Shown: one piece after another, positions 6,778 through 15,772 of the stretch
How positions within the stretch are numbered: position 1 is the stretch's first letter
Layout of the letters: every line of letters begins with the position of its first letter
Assembly (NCBI GenBank): GCA_902493585.1
Contig: CABUPZ010000025.1
Coordinates: 1-39,503, forward strand
Direction: 5' to 3'
DNA length: 39,503 nucleotides
Origin: an uncultured Fusicatenibacter sp.
Lineage (GTDB): Bacteria > Bacillota > Clostridia > Lachnospirales > Lachnospiraceae
Notes under the pieces: model-generated
Told to the model about the DNA's origin: nothing
Databases searched by the model: none
What the model saw: only the letters and a program-made list of their open reading frames with translations
Program-made: the position numbers and the translations under genes

Positions 6778-7449
6778 ATGAAGAAAAAAATTTTAGCACC
6801 AATGATCACAGCAGCTTTCCTTGCGGTTTCCATTACCGCATGCGGCGGTTCTTCCACGGGCACCCAGTCGCAGACTGGAGCAGCTTCCCAGTCCGGCATA
6901 ACCACTACTTCCATCAATTCCGCATCCGGGCAGACCGACGTCAGCTCCGCTGCCATCACTCCAAGCGTTCCGACCCAGGCAGCAAACAGTCAGAGCGGCA
7001 GCACTTCTGAGATCACAGAAGATCAGGCGAAGCAGATTGCCTTTGATCATGCACAGGTGAAAGAGGAGGATCTGACAAACCTCCGAGTGAAAAAAGATTT
7101 CGACGACGGCGTTTCCGTCTATGAAGTAGACTTCCAGGCGGCAAACAAACAGTATGAATATGACATCAAGGCTTCTGACGGTCAGATCCTGACCACAGAT
7201 TTTGAAATTGATGAGGATTATGTCGATCCGAATACCCAGGCTGCAGTCTCGGAAGACGATGCCAAAGCAGCTGCGCTGGCACGAGTGGAAGGGGCTTCCG
7301 ACAGCGATATCCGCATCCAGCTCCAGCGCGATGACAGACGGTTGGTTTATGAAGGAACGATCATCTACAACAACACCGAATATGATTTCGAGATCGATGC
7401 TGAAACCGGAGATTTCCTGAACTGGGAACAGGATTCCGTGTACGACTGA
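6778..7449 (+). CDS. PepSY-domain lipoprotein
   Basis: This 223-residue protein has a lipoprotein signal peptide with lipobox (SITAC) and lipidated Cys22, a Ser/Thr/Gln-rich linker to about residue 77, then two PepSY repeats. Repeat 1 starts at ITEDQAKQIAFDHAQV and includes YEVDFQAANKQYEYDIKASDGQIL. Repeat 2 starts at VSEDDAKAAALARV and includes YEGTIIYNNTEYDFEIDAETGDFL. PepSY proteins act at the cell surface and are proposed to inhibit peptidases or modulate sensor kinases. AAAGGAG lies 9 bases before the ATG. It is a single gene closed by the terminator at 7458-7510. A link to the nearby two-component system is possible but unproven. Confidence 0.88.
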   Translation: MKKKILAPMITAAFLAVSITACGGSSTGTQSQTGAASQSGITTTSINSASGQTDVSSAAITPSVPTQAANSQSGSTSEITEDQAKQIAFDHAQVKEEDLTNLRVKKDFDDGVSVYEVDFQAANKQYEYDIKASDGQILTTDFEIDEDYVDPNTQAAVSEDDAKAAALARVEGASDSDIRIQLQRDDRRLVYEGTIIYNNTEYDFEIDAETGDFLNWEQDSVYD

Positions 7450-7457
7450 TCAAGGAA

Positions 7458-7510
7458 GGGGCTCCGAAAGCCTGCTGCCCTGCAGCGGCTCTTGGAGCCC
7501 CTCTCTTTTT
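7458..7510. terminator. Bidirectional terminator between the PepSY and MerR genes
   Basis: GGGGCTCC (7458-7465) pairs with GGAGCCCC (7494-7501), with an inner AGCC/GGCT pair, followed by TCTCTTTTT. It serves the plus-strand PepSY gene and lies just past the stop of the convergent MerR gene. Confidence 0.75.
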
Positions 7511-7524
7511 CTGTCTTTTCTTGT

Positions 7525-7935
7525 TTATCCTGTCTTCTGTTCCCTTTTCTCTTTGTGAAGCTGTTCCAGACGTTTCTCGGCTTTCATCAGCCCCTTTTCG
7601 TATTTATCGATTTTGTCGTTCAGCCGTTCGATGGACTGCTGAATCTGATCCCGTTTGTCGATCAGCTGGTTTCTCTGCTCGATCAGCAGTTCTTTCCGCG
7701 CATCCAAAGTCTCATCTCCCTGATAAAAAAGCGCCACATATTCGATCAAAGCCTCGATCTGAACCCCTGCACTCCGCATACATTTCATCAGTTCGATCCA
7801 TCCGCAGGATTCCTCATCATAGTCCCGGATACCGCTTCTGCTGCGGGGCACCGGAGGAATCAGGCCGATCCTTTCATAATACCGAAGAGTATCCGGAGAT
7901 ATGTCATATTTTCTGCTCACCTCTGCGATCGTCAT
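7525..7935 (-). CDS. MerR-family transcriptional regulator
   Basis: The 136-residue protein starts with the MerR winged helix-turn-helix (MTIAEVSRKYDISPDTLRYYER, then GLIPPVPRSRSGIRDY, residues 1-41), continues with the helical dimer region and ends in a long charged coiled coil (about residues 75-135) typical of MerR dimers. No cysteine pattern for metals is present, so a small-molecule or stress effector is more likely. It is the third gene of a minus-strand group after LysR and the isomerase, starting 19 bases after the isomerase stop, with GGATGGTGG as ribosome site. Confidence 0.88.
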   Translation of the reverse strand: MTIAEVSRKYDISPDTLRYYERIGLIPPVPRSRSGIRDYDEESCGWIELMKCMRSAGVQIEALIEYVALFYQGDETLDARKELLIEQRNQLIDKRDQIQQSIERLNDKIDKYEKGLMKAEKRLEQLHKEKREQKTG

Positions 7936-7954
7936 CTGCCGCCACCATCCTTTC

Positions 7955-8734
7955 TCAATTTTGCTTTTCTTCCTTCTGAAGAGCCGTCAGGCTCTCATTC
8001 AGCCAATCGAAAGCCTCCTTCAGGCAGAGAAACGGATCTTTCTCCCAACGCTCCTGCTCCACAAATCCATAAGGGATTTCTGTCTCCCTGCAGGCTCTGA
8101 GCGCTTCCTTCCAGCGGGTATCCCCCTGCCCTGCCGGCACCAGGATTTCCTGATCCCCAACCTTCCGATAATCTTTAAAATGTACCATACAGATCTTTCC
8201 TCTGTACTTTCGTATCACTTTTTCCATGGAGAGACCCGCGTGATTTACATGGTACAGATCCAGACATAACGCCGCATCCTCCGGCAGATGATCCATCAGA
8301 TATTCCACCGGATCTGCCTGACCGATCGGGCGGAATTCCATATGCCTGGGATGGAAACAAAGTTTCAGCCCCTGCTCTCTCAGTTCCAGCTGAAATTCCG
8401 AAAGTTCTTTTACAAACGCCTTCAGTCCTTCCGGAGTTCTGTTGGGATCCGGAATCCCGCTGACGCAGACCCACTCGCTTCCGCAGAGTTGGTTCAGCCG
8501 GATAAAGTAGTCTTGATGCTCTTTGACCGTCTGATAAAAATCCTGTGTGGAAACCGAAGCTATCCCCGCATCTTTCAAAGCCTGCGCGATAAACTCCGGC
8601 GTGACGGACCAGTCAATCCACTGAAGCTGCACCGTATCACAGCCCATTTCCTTCATTTTACAAAACGCAGTCCGAACTTCTTCCTCTGTGGTCAGCATCG
8701 GTTTAAAACTTGAAACCTGTATTCCCGTAATCAT
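7955..8734 (-). CDS. Sugar phosphate isomerase/epimerase family TIM-barrel protein
   Basis: The 259-residue protein belongs to the xylose-isomerase-like (AP endonuclease family 2) fold. Likely metal ligands and catalytic residues are visible in order: His in FHPRHMEF, Asp in ALCLDLYHVNHAG, His in MVHFKDYR and Glu in YGFVEQERWEKDP. Relatives isomerise or epimerise sugars, inositols or sugar acids; the substrate here is not predictable. The start is ATG 8734 (MITGIQVSSFKP), with AAAGGAGAAGG directly upstream. The longer open frame from 8845 extends into the preceding LysR gene and lacks a ribosome site. It lies 19 bases downstream of the LysR pseudogene and upstream of MerR. Confidence 0.85.
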   Translation of the reverse strand: MITGIQVSSFKPMLTTEEEVRTAFCKMKEMGCDTVQLQWIDWSVTPEFIAQALKDAGIASVSTQDFYQTVKEHQDYFIRLNQLCGSEWVCVSGIPDPNRTPEGLKAFVKELSEFQLELREQGLKLCFHPRHMEFRPIGQADPVEYLMDHLPEDAALCLDLYHVNHAGLSMEKVIRKYRGKICMVHFKDYRKVGDQEILVPAGQGDTRWKEALRACRETEIPYGFVEQERWEKDPFLCLKEAFDWLNESLTALQKEEKQN

Positions 8735-8753
8735 AAAACCTTCTCCTTTCCCT

Positions 8754-9621
8754 TCATTCCTGTGCCTGTTCCCTGCAGAAGGAAAAAAATTCCTCTTCCA
8801 GTCTGGAACGGAAGTCGTTTTTTCTTCTCGCCAGATAGTAGACATTTTCCCATTTGGGGGAAGAGATCGGAATTGCCCGGATATCCTTCTCCCTTCCGGT
8901 CACCAGCTCAGGCATCACCGCAACACCGAATCCCAGCGCCACCAGTTCCAGAATCACATCGTGTTCCTCCGCCTCGCAGACCGCTTCCGGAATCTGTCCA
9001 ACCTGCTGAAAAAAGCTGTCCATCTTCGACCGAAGACCGCTCTTGGCAGAAAACAGGATCTGCGGTTCATCCAGCGTCTCTTCCAGCCGGACCTGCTCCC
9101 GGCACCAGAATCTGTGACCTTTGGGAACGATCACCACCATCCTCTGCCGCTGCACCGGAACCATCTCCAGTTCCGGTTCCTTTCCAATCATAGAGCAGAA
9201 GCCGATATCGCAGCCGCCTTCTTTCAGTTCTTCGATCACTTCCCCGCTGACCCTTGTCTCAAGGAGAAATTTCTGTCTCTGCTGTCCTGACTGCCGGACG
9301 TAATCCCGCACCAGAGCCGGAACCATCTTTGTCGTCAGCGGACGGATCGCCGCAATCCCCATCTCTGAGCATTCGAAACTGTTCCTCACAGTTTTCCGTC
9401 ATAGAAAGGATCTTTTCTGCCTCAGGCATCAGCATTTTGCCGAAACGGTTCAGCGCAATATTTCTTCCATCCTTCTTGAACAACGGCATTCCAAGTTCTT
9501 TTTCCAGAGCTGCAATGGCGTGGCTCAGACCCGGTTGAGAGATTCCAAGAAGCTCCGCTGCTCTCCCGTAATGCTGGATCTTGGCCAGTTCAAGAAAATA
9601 TTTCAGATATGTAAGATTCAT
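8754..9621 (-). pseudogene. LysR-family regulator interrupted by a single-base frameshift
   Basis: From ATG 9621 (MNLTYLKYFLELAKIQHYGRA) the frame encodes a complete LysR winged helix and linker to EEQFRMLRDG, then leaves frame at a C4 run (9357-9360, plus strand). Removing one base restores MLRDGIAAIRPLTTKMVPALV and the rest of the effector-binding domain through ISSPKWENVYYLARRK to 8754. The joined protein would be about 288 residues, normal for LysR. Both halves are otherwise undamaged. The promoter (9664-9692) and operator (9704-9727) look intact, so the lesion is either recent, a sequencing error in a homopolymer, or reversible slippage. The divergent YczE-like gene is the expected target. 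Confidence 0.85.
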
Positions 9622-9663
9622 AATCACTCCCCCACTCACCGCCGATGAAACTCCTCTGCTTCC

Positions 9664-9692
9664 ATTATAAAGTCCGCAGACTCTCCCTGCAA
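9664..9692 (-). promoter_or_regulatory. Promoter of the LysR gene
   Basis: On the minus strand TTGCAG (9687-9692) and a perfect TATAAT (9664-9669) are separated by 17 bases, about 40 bases before ATG 9621. Confidence 0.65.
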
Positions 9693-9703
9693 CACCAATA
9701 AAC

Positions 9704-9727
9704 AAAAAGAATGAATGTATTCTTTTT
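9704..9727. promoter_or_regulatory. Inverted repeat, likely LysR operator in the divergent intergenic region
   Basis: AAAAAGAAT and ATTCTTTTT form a 9-bp perfect inverted repeat around GAATGT. It lies just upstream of the LysR -35 and about 30 bases upstream of the divergent -10 (TATACT, 9757-9762). That -10 lacks a convincing -35, as expected for a LysR-activated promoter. Confidence 0.55.
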
Positions 9728-9840
9728 TATTTATCGATTTTATCTGTTTTCTGTACTATACTGAACCAAGCTCACAGGGCGGTCAGAAGAAAAAAAGTGA
9801 CCGGACTGCGGCCAATCTCATTCTGTAAGGAGTTTCTGTC

Positions 9841-10539
9841 ATGAAAAAATCTGAAAAAGAGAAAATAAAAATTCCCGGTGAACTTGCACTTCTGATGATC
9901 ATCGTGCTGAACAGTTTTGGCGTGGCCATCATGTCCAAAAGCGGTTTCGGCATCTCCTCCATCTCATCCGTGCCCTATGTATTCAGCCAGGCATTTCCCT
10001 TTCTGACCTTCGGCACATGGAACTACCTGTTCCAGACTGCCCTCATTGCAGCGCTGATGATCCTTGCCAGAAAATGGAACGGTTCCTACCTGATCTCTTT
10101 CCTGGTAGGAATCGCATTTGGAAAAATGCTGGACGTGCACGAAGCCTGGATTGCCTTCCTGCCTGATGCCTTCGGTTTCCGGATCCTGTGGTTTCTCCTT
10201 GGATTTGCGGTGATCTCCTTTGGCATCTGCCTGTCCAACCACTGTATGCTTCCGATCGTCCCGACCGACCTTTTCCCAAGAGAGCTTTCCGGACTGATCC
10301 ACAAAAAATACAAAGATGTAAAGACAATTTTCGACCTCTGCTGTCTGACTGCCACACTGCTGATCTCTCTGCTGCTCCTCCGCCATCTCTCCGGAGTCGG
10401 CATCGGAACCGTTATCTGTGCCTTTACCACCGGGAAAGCAGTCTCCGTTGTGGAAAAGCACTTGTTGAAGCATGTACAATTTTACCGTATTACCGGCAAA
10501 AACAGAATCCGACAGATCGCTTGCAAAAAGACTGCCTGA
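9841..10539 (+). CDS. YczE/YitT-like integral membrane protein
   Basis: This 232-residue membrane protein has about five hydrophobic segments (near residues 14-31, 55-77, 85-97, 112-133 and 165-180) and a basic C-terminal tail. The N-terminal LNSFGVAIMSKSGFGISSISSVPY and the internal GFAVISFGICLSNHCMLPIVPTDLF blocks resemble the YczE/YyaS membrane family, whose biochemical role is poorly defined (B. subtilis YczE affects surfactin-type synthesis). It is a monocistronic gene divergent from the LysR gene, with AAGGAG before the ATG, and ends in the terminator at 10548-10594. Transport activity is plausible but not shown. Confidence 0.75.
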   Translation: MKKSEKEKIKIPGELALLMIIVLNSFGVAIMSKSGFGISSISSVPYVFSQAFPFLTFGTWNYLFQTALIAALMILARKWNGSYLISFLVGIAFGKMLDVHEAWIAFLPDAFGFRILWFLLGFAVISFGICLSNHCMLPIVPTDLFPRELSGLIHKKYKDVKTIFDLCCLTATLLISLLLLRHLSGVGIGTVICAFTTGKAVSVVEKHLLKHVQFYRITGKNRIRQIACKKTA

Positions 10540-10547
10540 ACATTGAC

Positions 10548-10594
10548 AGAGAAATGGAGCGTACCGCATCTTCGCGTGTACGCTCCATTTCTCT
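10548..10594. terminator. Bidirectional terminator between YczE-like and uracil permease genes
   Basis: A 17-bp perfect stem (10548-10564 with 10578-10594) surrounds a 13-base loop. It ends at the last base of the uracil permease stop codon and 9 bases after the YczE-like stop, so it serves both convergent genes. Confidence 0.75.
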
Positions 10595-11853
10595 TATTCC
10601 TCGTCTCTGTCGTTGGTCAGTTTCAGCCGGTCCAGCACATAGAAGACCAGGCTGAGCCCCATGGCAACGATGCAGGCCAGTACCATACCGGTCAGCTGAA
10701 CGTCTCCAAGATTCAGGGCAATACCGGAAAGTCCCACAACAAACACCACCGAAGTCAGCGTCAGATTTCTGGATTTGCCGTAATCCACCTTTCCATCTAC
10801 CAGCATACGCAGGCCGGAAGTTCCGATCATACCATAGAGCAGGAAAGAGATTCCTCCGATGACCGGTCCCGGGATCGTGCTGATCAGTGCAGCCAGCTTG
10901 CCAAAGAAAGAGCAGCAGATGGAAAGGACCGCCGCCCCTCCGATCACCTGCACGCTGTAGACCTTTGTCACCGCCATGACGCCGATGTTCTCGCCATAGG
11001 TCGTAGTCGGCACGGAACCGCACAGGCCGGAGAGTGTCGTCGAAAAGAAATCCGCAAACAGCGAACGGTGAAGCCCCGGATCCTTCAGCAGATCCCGGCC
11101 GACGATCTTTCCTGTGACAATCTGGTGTCCGATATGCTCGGAGGTCACCAGCAGCAGCGCCGGGAAAATCGTCAGAATTGCCTCGATATTAAACTTCGGC
11201 GTCTGGAAATTGGGAAGAGCGAAAAACGCCGCTTCACGCACTGCGTCAAACTCCAGGATTCCACAGACAGCCGCCGAAAGATATCCCGCAATAATTGCGA
11301 TCAGGATCGGGATGACCGACAGAAAACCGCGGAACAGGATCTGTCCAAACACAGCAACTCCCAGGGTCACCAGAAAGACGATGACATTGCGGAGGTCCAC
11401 TTCCTCTGCCAGCAGGCCTGCGGTATCCGCCGCATTTCCCGCCAGTTCCAGGCCGATCAGCGCCACAACAGGTCCCATAGCCGCAGTCGGAAGCACAATG
11501 TCGATCCATTTTGTCCCGCATTTTCGTATGATCAGTGCCACGATCATACCGCCGATTCCAAGGACTACAAAGCCGCCCAGGGCATAGGCATAACCGAATC
11601 TTTCAATGACCAGAAGCGCCGGTGACAGGAACGCGAAGCTGGAACCAAGGTAGGCCGGAGCCTTCCCTTTTGTGATCACAATGAACAGCAGGGTTCCCAC
11701 ACCGTTCATCAGCAGTACGATCGCCGGATTGATGCCAAACAGAAACGGCACCAGGACCGACGCGCCAAACATTGCAAACATATGCTGGATACTCAGCGGT
11801 ATCAGCAGTTTTACAGGAACTTTTTCCTCTACCTGAATAATCTTCTTTTCCAC
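10594..11853 (-). CDS. uraA: Uracil permease (NCS2 / nucleobase:cation symporter-2 family)
   Basis: The 419-residue protein matches NCS2 uracil transporters: an N-terminal SIQHMFAMFGASVLVPFLFGINP segment, about 14 hydrophobic stretches, the GSSFAFLSP region that holds the TM3 strand, the substrate-site Glu in VVALIGLELAG (TM8), and the TTTYGENIGVMAVTKVYS block with the second conserved Glu (TM10). It imports uracil with H+ across the cytoplasmic membrane. Translation starts at GTG 11853; the ribosome site (GGAAGAGAG) is weak. It lies 49 bases downstream of the GH42 gene with no terminator between them, so it may be partly expressed from that promoter. No PyrR-type leader was seen. Confidence 0.92.
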   Translation of the reverse strand: MEKKIIQVEEKVPVKLLIPLSIQHMFAMFGASVLVPFLFGINPAIVLLMNGVGTLLFIVITKGKAPAYLGSSFAFLSPALLVIERFGYAYALGGFVVLGIGGMIVALIIRKCGTKWIDIVLPTAAMGPVVALIGLELAGNAADTAGLLAEEVDLRNVIVFLVTLGVAVFGQILFRGFLSVIPILIAIIAGYLSAAVCGILEFDAVREAAFFALPNFQTPKFNIEAILTIFPALLLVTSEHIGHQIVTGKIVGRDLLKDPGLHRSLFADFFSTTLSGLCGSVPTTTYGENIGVMAVTKVYSVQVIGGAAVLSICCSFFGKLAALISTIPGPVIGGISFLLYGMIGTSGLRMLVDGKVDYGKSRNLTLTSVVFVVGLSGIALNLGDVQLTGMVLACIVAMGLSLVFYVLDRLKLTNDRDEE

Positions 11854-11902
11854 TTTCTTTCTCTCTTCCTAATTGTTTTTTCTCATGGGATTCCGCACAT
11901 CG

Positions 11903-13933
11903 TCAACAGCCCTTTTTCTCCCGGAATACCCAGGTTTCCAACGGCCACAGAATGTTTCCCTCTCCGCCAAGGATCTTTTCTCCTCCCGCATATGGAAGAT
12001 TCTGTTCCTGTCCGGAGAAATTCTGAAGGATCAGATAACGGCTGGTCTCATTTTCCCGACTCGTCACAGAAATCCCTTTCGGGATCTTCACTCCCTCCAG
12101 CAAAGGCGTCACGCCCGCTTCCGCCAGAATTTCCGGATAAAAGCTGTCGTAAAACTTCTGCTCCGCATCTGCGCACAGATAATAAACGACACCTTTTCCA
12201 TAACGGTTCCGAAGCAGTGCAGGCGCCCCTGCGTAAAAATGATTTTCGTATACCATCAGTGTCTCCGCCGTGGACGGTTTTACGATCTCACACAGATGTG
12301 CGCAGGAATACCTTCCGCCCCGAGCTCCGGCGGCGCTGCCATTTGCCGGTACGATCCCATTGGTCTCGCCGTCGTACAGGCCGTCGATTTCCTCCGCCCT
12401 CAGTCCGAAAACATCCATCAGTCCGTAAGGCGTGCCTCCCAGGTAACACCGGTCGTTCTCATCCACTACCCCTGACCAGTAGGTTGCCAGCAGAGTTCCG
12501 CCATTCTCCACATACTCTCTCAGCTTCCGGTCGAAACCTTCGCGGAACAGATATACCATGGGCGCCGCTACAAACTGGTACGGAGTCAGTTCCTGTGTCT
12601 CATTGATGATATCCACATCCAAGCCCTGTTCCCGAAGGGCACGGTAGGATTTCTGAACCGTCTCCTTGTAATACATATTTTTGTTTCTCGGACCTTTGGA
12701 ACCTTTCATGGCCCACTTGTTTTCCGTGTCATAGACAATCGCCGCTTTTGCTTTTGTGACCGTTCCCGCCAGCTCGCCGATGGTCTTCAGCGTCTCTCCG
12801 GTCTCACAGACCTCACGGAACATCCGGGTATCATTGCCTCCATAATGGTCGATCACCGCACCGTGGAATTTTTCCTCCGATCCCCTGCTCTGACGAAGCT
12901 GGAAATACAGAACACTGTCAGAACCATGTGCCACCGCCATAAGTCCCGCCGCTTGGTGGATTCCCGGTGCCGGCAGATGGCTGACGCTCTGCCAGTTTGT
13001 CGCGCCCGGGCAGGATTCCATCAGAAGGAACGGTTTCCCTTTCAGGCTCCGCATCAGATCGTGCTGCATCCCCGCATCCAGCGCTATGGTCCAGTCGTCC
13101 ATCTTATGCCAAGTAGGATAATTGTCCCAGGAAATCACGTCCAGCTCCGGAGCCATTCTGGCATAATCCAACCCTTCAAAATCATACATCATATTGGTCG
13201 TCACCGGCAGGGCCGAACCGCCCTCACGGATCGCGCGGATTTCATTTTTCATAAAGTCCGTCGTCTGATCGGTGATAAAACGCTTCCAGTCCAGAGCCAG
13301 ACCCTGAATGGATTCCTCCCCGATCGGGGACGGGCTTTCCACCTGCGCAAAATCCGTATAGGTATGACTCCAGAAAGCGGTGCACCAGCTGCTGTTGAGA
13401 CGGTCCAGGGTCTGGTAACGCTTTTTCACCCACTCCCGGAATGCGTCCTGACACAGCGGACAATGGCATTCTCCGCCAAATTCATTGGAAATGTGCCACA
13501 TACGGACCGCCGGATGTTTTCCGAAACGTCTGGATAATTCGCGGTCTATCTGATAAACCTTTTCCCGGTAAACCGGTGAGGTCAGGCAGTGATTGTGCCG
13601 CTTTCCGAAAAGCTCCCGCTCTCTGCGCTCATTGACCCGAAGGACTTCCGGATACTTGTCCGCCAGCCAGCGGGGCCGCGCCCCGGAAGGTGTCGCAAGG
13701 ATCACAGAAATTCCATTCTCATACAAATGATCGATGATTTTTTCCATCCACGCAAACCGGTAAACCCCTTCTTCCGGTTCCAGAAACGCCCAGGAAAAAA
13801 TGCCCATGGAAACCGTATTGATGCCGGCCTCATGAAAACGTTCGATATCTTCCTCCAGGATCTCCGGATGATCCAGCCATTGCTCCGGATTGTAGTCGCC
13901 GCCGTGAAGCAGACAGTTCATTTGCACGCTCAT
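11903..13933 (-). CDS. GH42 beta-galactosidase (first copy)
   Basis: This 676-residue glycoside hydrolase family 42 enzyme hydrolyses terminal beta-galactosides. The TIM barrel begins LHGGDYNPEQW. The acid/base is Glu151 in HISNEFGGEC, the nucleophile is Glu306 in LLMESCPG, and the Cys cluster (Cys116, then CHCPLC at 156-161) matches the structural zinc site. A trimerisation domain (about 390-600) and a C-terminal beta domain follow. There is no signal peptide, so it is cytoplasmic and would act on imported oligosaccharides. ATG 13933 has AAAGGAG 8 bases upstream. The next gene is uracil permease, an unusual partner. A second GH42 lies at 19631; the two are clearly diverged, so this is not a recent duplication. 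Confidence 0.95.
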   Translation of the reverse strand: MSVQMNCLLHGGDYNPEQWLDHPEILEEDIERFHEAGINTVSMGIFSWAFLEPEEGVYRFAWMEKIIDHLYENGISVILATPSGARPRWLADKYPEVLRVNERRERELFGKRHNHCLTSPVYREKVYQIDRELSRRFGKHPAVRMWHISNEFGGECHCPLCQDAFREWVKKRYQTLDRLNSSWCTAFWSHTYTDFAQVESPSPIGEESIQGLALDWKRFITDQTTDFMKNEIRAIREGGSALPVTTNMMYDFEGLDYARMAPELDVISWDNYPTWHKMDDWTIALDAGMQHDLMRSLKGKPFLLMESCPGATNWQSVSHLPAPGIHQAAGLMAVAHGSDSVLYFQLRQSRGSEEKFHGAVIDHYGGNDTRMFREVCETGETLKTIGELAGTVTKAKAAIVYDTENKWAMKGSKGPRNKNMYYKETVQKSYRALREQGLDVDIINETQELTPYQFVAAPMVYLFREGFDRKLREYVENGGTLLATYWSGVVDENDRCYLGGTPYGLMDVFGLRAEEIDGLYDGETNGIVPANGSAAGARGGRYSCAHLCEIVKPSTAETLMVYENHFYAGAPALLRNRYGKGVVYYLCADAEQKFYDSFYPEILAEAGVTPLLEGVKIPKGISVTSRENETSRYLILQNFSGQEQNLPYAGGEKILGGEGNILWPLETWVFREKKGC

Positions 13934-14137
13934 CTTGCTTTTCTCCTTTCGCAGTTTGATAGTATCTTCTGATACGCCGCCCTTTTTTCTCTTTCATAAC
14001 AATAACATTTTTTATACAGAAATTCAAGCCAAAGACCTCACAGCCGTTCTCCCTTTGTAGCCGCTTAGCCCGATCCGGGCATCGACTGCGCAGATCAGAT
14101 GAAAACATAGTGCCTGTGGGCATTCGCACATAAAATC
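13934..14137 (-). promoter_or_regulatory. Leader and probable promoter of the first GH42 gene
   Basis: On the minus strand TTGAAT (about 14020-14025) is followed after 17 bases by TATTGT, a moderate promoter match about 65 bases before the GH42 ATG. A short GCCCG-ATC-CGGGC hairpin lies near 14069. Otherwise nothing recognisable is present; an ORF here is not credible. Confidence 0.35.
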
Positions 14138-14176
14138 AGGCGGAGACACTCAAAACTCTGAGTCTCTCCGCCTGAT
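14138..14176 (-). terminator. Terminator of the SCP2-hydrolase-condensation-ACP-ligase operon
   Basis: The CAGGCGGAGA arm pairs with TCTCCGCCTG, with a small bulge, around a loop. The minus-strand 3' side continues GATTTTATG. It lies about 70 bases past the ligase stop. Confidence 0.65.
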
Positions 14177-14246
14177 CCAGCAGTCAGCCGCAGCTTTTCC
14201 TGTTTTTCCCTGCTCCTGTGTCTTTCCGCATTTCCATACGCAACGA

Positions 14247-15755
14247 TCAGAATCTCTTGATTTTCTTTGACGGGGTTTTTTCGAATTCCTTTTCCCGTAC
14301 TTTCAGACGGTAAATCCGTTTATACACCGGAGCCTTCCGATTGTAGGCGTCGATCAGTTTCTGCAGTTCCGCCTGAATATCATGAACCCGATGCTTCTTC
14401 GCATATTCGTAGTCGGGATAAATCTCTGCTTCGATCACACCGCTGTTTTCCCGCACCAGGATCTCCTGGATCAGCCGTGCAGTGCCAAGACGATTTTCCA
14501 GTTCTTCCGGTGATACGTTTTCGCCGTTTTTTGTGATGATCAGATTCTTCTTTCTCCCGGTCAGATAGACAAAACCCTCTTCATCCACATACCCCAGATC
14601 TCCGGTTCTCAGCCAGCCGTCCACCAGCGTTTCTTCCGTCTCCCGGGACATTTTGTAATATCCCTGCATCACGCTGCTTCCCCTGACCCACAGTTCCTGA
14701 TCCACCACCTTCGCCTCACAGTTGGGCAGCAGCTGGCCGACGGAATCTTTCCGGATGTTCCAGCTCACAGTCGTACTGATGACCGGAGAACATTCGGTCA
14801 TGCCGTAGCCCTGAAGGATCGTGATCCCGTATTTTTCAAACAGATCAATATACGAAGGATCCAGATAGGCGCCGCCGCTGCAGATCGTGTGAAACTGCTT
14901 TCCAAATACCTGGTTTTTTACAAGACCGGCGGGCAGCATAGATGCCTCCTCCAGCTTCTTCGCCAGTGTCTCGATCATCAGCGGGACCATCAGGATCATA
15001 TTCGGCTGGAACAACTTGATATTCTTTGCCACCCGCATCAGGGAATCGTTGATACAAATAACGCTTCCAAGGGAAACTCCTTTCAGGATATCCATACTCA
15101 GGCAGTAGGCATGATGGATCGGAAGAACGGAAAGGATCACGGTTCTCGCCGGAATCTTCATATCCAGACAGGTGGCATTCTCCGCCATATTCCTGTGGGT
15201 GAGCATAACTCCCTTGCTCTTTCCTGTCGTTCCCGATGTATACATGATCGTACACAGCTGATCCGGGGAGGGCTCATAGGAAAAACTTCCTTCATAATCC
15301 CTCAGCAGACGCCCCATGGACAGCCAGGTGCCGTCATGCTCTTCCTTCTGCATGGAAACCAGGACCTTCAGCTTGGGACACCGCTCTTTTACAATCGCTG
15401 CAACATCCGCACGGATCTCATCCAACACCAGCATTGCCGCGTCCGCACGGTCAAGCAGTTCACAGACTTCTTCCGCCGGCAGGGACGCGTCCAGGGGCAC
15501 CGCAACGCTTCCGCTGTTCACAATCCCGAAATAGGCGGTCAGCCAGTGATAGGACGTGGCTCCGATCACAGCGATATGTTTTCTCTTCTGCCCAAGCGCT
15601 TCCATGGCACGGGAAAAACTTTCACTGTCCCGGCGAAGCTGCGAGTAACTTTTTGCTTCTGTCTCATGCTTTCCGATTTTATAGCGGACCGCATCCTCCG
15701 GTCCGAATCGTTCCTCCGCCTGTACCAGTATCTCACGAATGGTGCTGTAAATCAT
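14247..15755 (-). CDS. AMP-dependent acyl/fatty-acid ligase (ANL superfamily)
   Basis: This 502-residue adenylating enzyme shows the full ANL motif series: A3 YTSGTTGKSKGVMLTH (about 172-187), A5 GYGMTECSP, A7 RTGDLGYVDEEG, A8 GRKKNLIITKNGENVSPEELE, and the A10 catalytic Lys in TPSKKIKRF at the extreme C-terminus. It would activate a carboxylic acid with ATP and, given the adjacent carrier protein gene, probably load it onto that ACP rather than onto CoA; this last step is inference. ATG 15755 is preferred over 15773 because GGGGGAGGG lies 7 bases before it; the upstream ATG overlaps the ACP stop. It is the last gene of a five-function operon and is followed by the terminator at 14138. Confidence 0.88.
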   Translation of the reverse strand: MIYSTIREILVQAEERFGPEDAVRYKIGKHETEAKSYSQLRRDSESFSRAMEALGQKRKHIAVIGATSYHWLTAYFGIVNSGSVAVPLDASLPAEEVCELLDRADAAMLVLDEIRADVAAIVKERCPKLKVLVSMQKEEHDGTWLSMGRLLRDYEGSFSYEPSPDQLCTIMYTSGTTGKSKGVMLTHRNMAENATCLDMKIPARTVILSVLPIHHAYCLSMDILKGVSLGSVICINDSLMRVAKNIKLFQPNMILMVPLMIETLAKKLEEASMLPAGLVKNQVFGKQFHTICSGGAYLDPSYIDLFEKYGITILQGYGMTECSPVISTTVSWNIRKDSVGQLLPNCEAKVVDQELWVRGSSVMQGYYKMSRETEETLVDGWLRTGDLGYVDEEGFVYLTGRKKNLIITKNGENVSPEELENRLGTARLIQEILVRENSGVIEAEIYPDYEYAKKHRVHDIQAELQKLIDAYNRKAPVYKRIYRLKVREKEFEKTPSKKIKRF

Positions 15756-15772
15756 CGTTCTGCCCTCCCCCA

